From an uncultured Ruminococcus sp. (lineage in GTDB: Bacteria > Bacillota > Clostridia > Oscillospirales > Ruminococcaceae): a stretch of 6,060 nucleotides of DNA. The notes under the pieces were generated by a model that was not told the origin of the DNA, ran no database searches, and saw only the letters and a program-made list of their open reading frames with translations. A program made the position numbers and the translations under genes. The stretch covers positions 1-6,060 of the forward strand of contig URWK01000083.1 of assembly GCA_900551505.1 (NCBI GenBank), in the 5' to 3' direction. Positions within the stretch are counted from its first letter, which is position 1; every line of letters begins with the position of its first letter. Positions 5,590-6,060 of this stretch are shown one piece after another.

Positions 5590-5931
5590 ATGGACAAAGA
5601 AAAATGCTACAAGCTTATTTCAAACAGAATCGGTACTATACTTTACCTCGGATTCGATGAAGACCCCATGACAAATGAACATTTCTGGATTCCGCTTTCG
5701 GACGAACTTTCAAAAAATCCCGATGAAACAATTGATTTCTGGGAAACACTCACAGCGGAAGAATTTGCATATTCTCTTGAATGCCTTGAAGAAACTATTC
5801 AGAAATCACAATCCGGAAAACTTCTTGAAGCAGTAAGAAGGATAGGAATAGAAAAAGGTTGCGACATGAAAGAAATTGAAAGCAGAATAGAAGATGCCGA
5901 ATGTTGGCTTGAAGACGAAGCAAACATATAA
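5590..5931 (+). CDS. Acidic protein of unknown function, 113 residues
   Basis: I do not recognise this family. The protein is complete, with a consensus AAGGAGG 7 bases before its ATG and a stop at 5929-5931. It is acidic (many Glu/Asp, especially in the C-terminal third) with no signal peptide or membrane segment, so it is probably cytoplasmic. The N-terminal part (about 12-40) looks like short strands, with LYLGFDEDP and HFWIPLSDEL; the rest (about 45-110) is helix-prone, including FWETLTAEEFAYSLECLEET and KEIESRIEDAECWLEDE. Three cysteines and four tryptophans or more are scattered without a metal-site pattern. It lies directly after a terminator and at the contig edge, so its downstream partners are unknown. 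Codon use and composition resemble the genes before it. The ribosome binding site and an uninterrupted frame make it very likely a real gene. Confidence 0.8.
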   Translation: MDKEKCYKLISNRIGTILYLGFDEDPMTNEHFWIPLSDELSKNPDETIDFWETLTAEEFAYSLECLEETIQKSQSGKLLEAVRRIGIEKGCDMKEIESRIEDAECWLEDEANI

Positions 5932-5939
5932 AACCTGAA

Positions 5940-6060
5940 TTTTTTTTTGGGGGGGGGGGGGGGGGAAACAAAAAAAAACCCCCCCCCAATAAAAAAAAAA
6001 AGAAAACACAACGCAAAAAAAAAAAAAAAAAAAAAACAAAAAAAAATAAAAATAAATTAT
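5940..6060. other. Homopolymer / low-complexity contig end, probable artefact
   Basis: From 5940 the sequence becomes a T run (5940-5948), 17 G (5949-5965), A-rich sequence, nine C (5979-5987) and then almost pure A to the end. The G run reads outward from the contig, as does the poly-C end when read on the other strand, which fits two-colour no-signal reads and poor-quality tails assembled onto real sequence. Open frames here encode only Phe, Pro and Lys runs and should be ignored. Real sequence probably ends near 5940. Confidence 0.85.

Noticed and set aside
5949..5987. G-run and C-run as a giant hairpin or G-quadruplex
   Set aside because: The runs lie in the low-quality contig tail and match artefact patterns, so structure cannot be claimed.
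5795..6039. Minus-strand open frames rich in Phe and Pro at the right end
   Set aside because: They are translations of homopolymer artefact running into the antisense of the 113-residue gene.

Overview
The window reads as a short metagenome-style contig from a Gram-positive, low-to-moderate-GC anaerobe, most likely a Clostridia member of the Ruminococcus/Oscillospiraceae kind. This is inferred from strong AGGAGG-type ribosome binding sites, SigA-like promoters with A/T-rich spacers, a short archaeal/eukaryote-type prolyl-tRNA synthetase, and a YpsA-like SLOG protein. No rRNA, tRNA, CRISPR array, integrase, transposase or phage gene was seen. Most of the window looks like ordinary chromosome.

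Left part, minus strand (44-2532): a probable operon of a small single-pass membrane protein, then proS (prolyl-tRNA synthetase), then tatD (TatD-family metal-dependent hydrolase). A well-formed SigA-type promoter with an extended -10 lies at 2551-2579. The genes are 15 and 2 bases apart, which suggests co-transcription and translational coupling. Next upstream, also on the minus strand, is alr (alanine racemase, 2621-3766), with its own promoter in the 220-base divergent intergenic region.

Right part, plus strand (3987-5931): a DUF1273/YpsA-like SLOG-fold protein with a good promoter and ribosome binding site, a membrane-anchored protein resembling a degenerate LytR-CpsA-Psr (LCP) domain, a perfect 12-bp-stem terminator, and a 113-residue acidic protein of unknown function that starts 22 bases after the terminator's T-run.

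The functional theme around the divergent region is loosely the cell envelope: Alr makes D-alanine for peptidoglycan, LCP proteins attach glycopolymers to the wall, and YpsA of Bacillus is linked to cell division. Whether these genes work together is inference only. The alr promoter is overlapped by two near-identical 14-bp palindromes 27 bp apart, which look like operator boxes.

Both contig ends (1-33 and about 5940-6060) are homopolymer or low-complexity sequence that is probably artefactual and should not be interpreted biologically.
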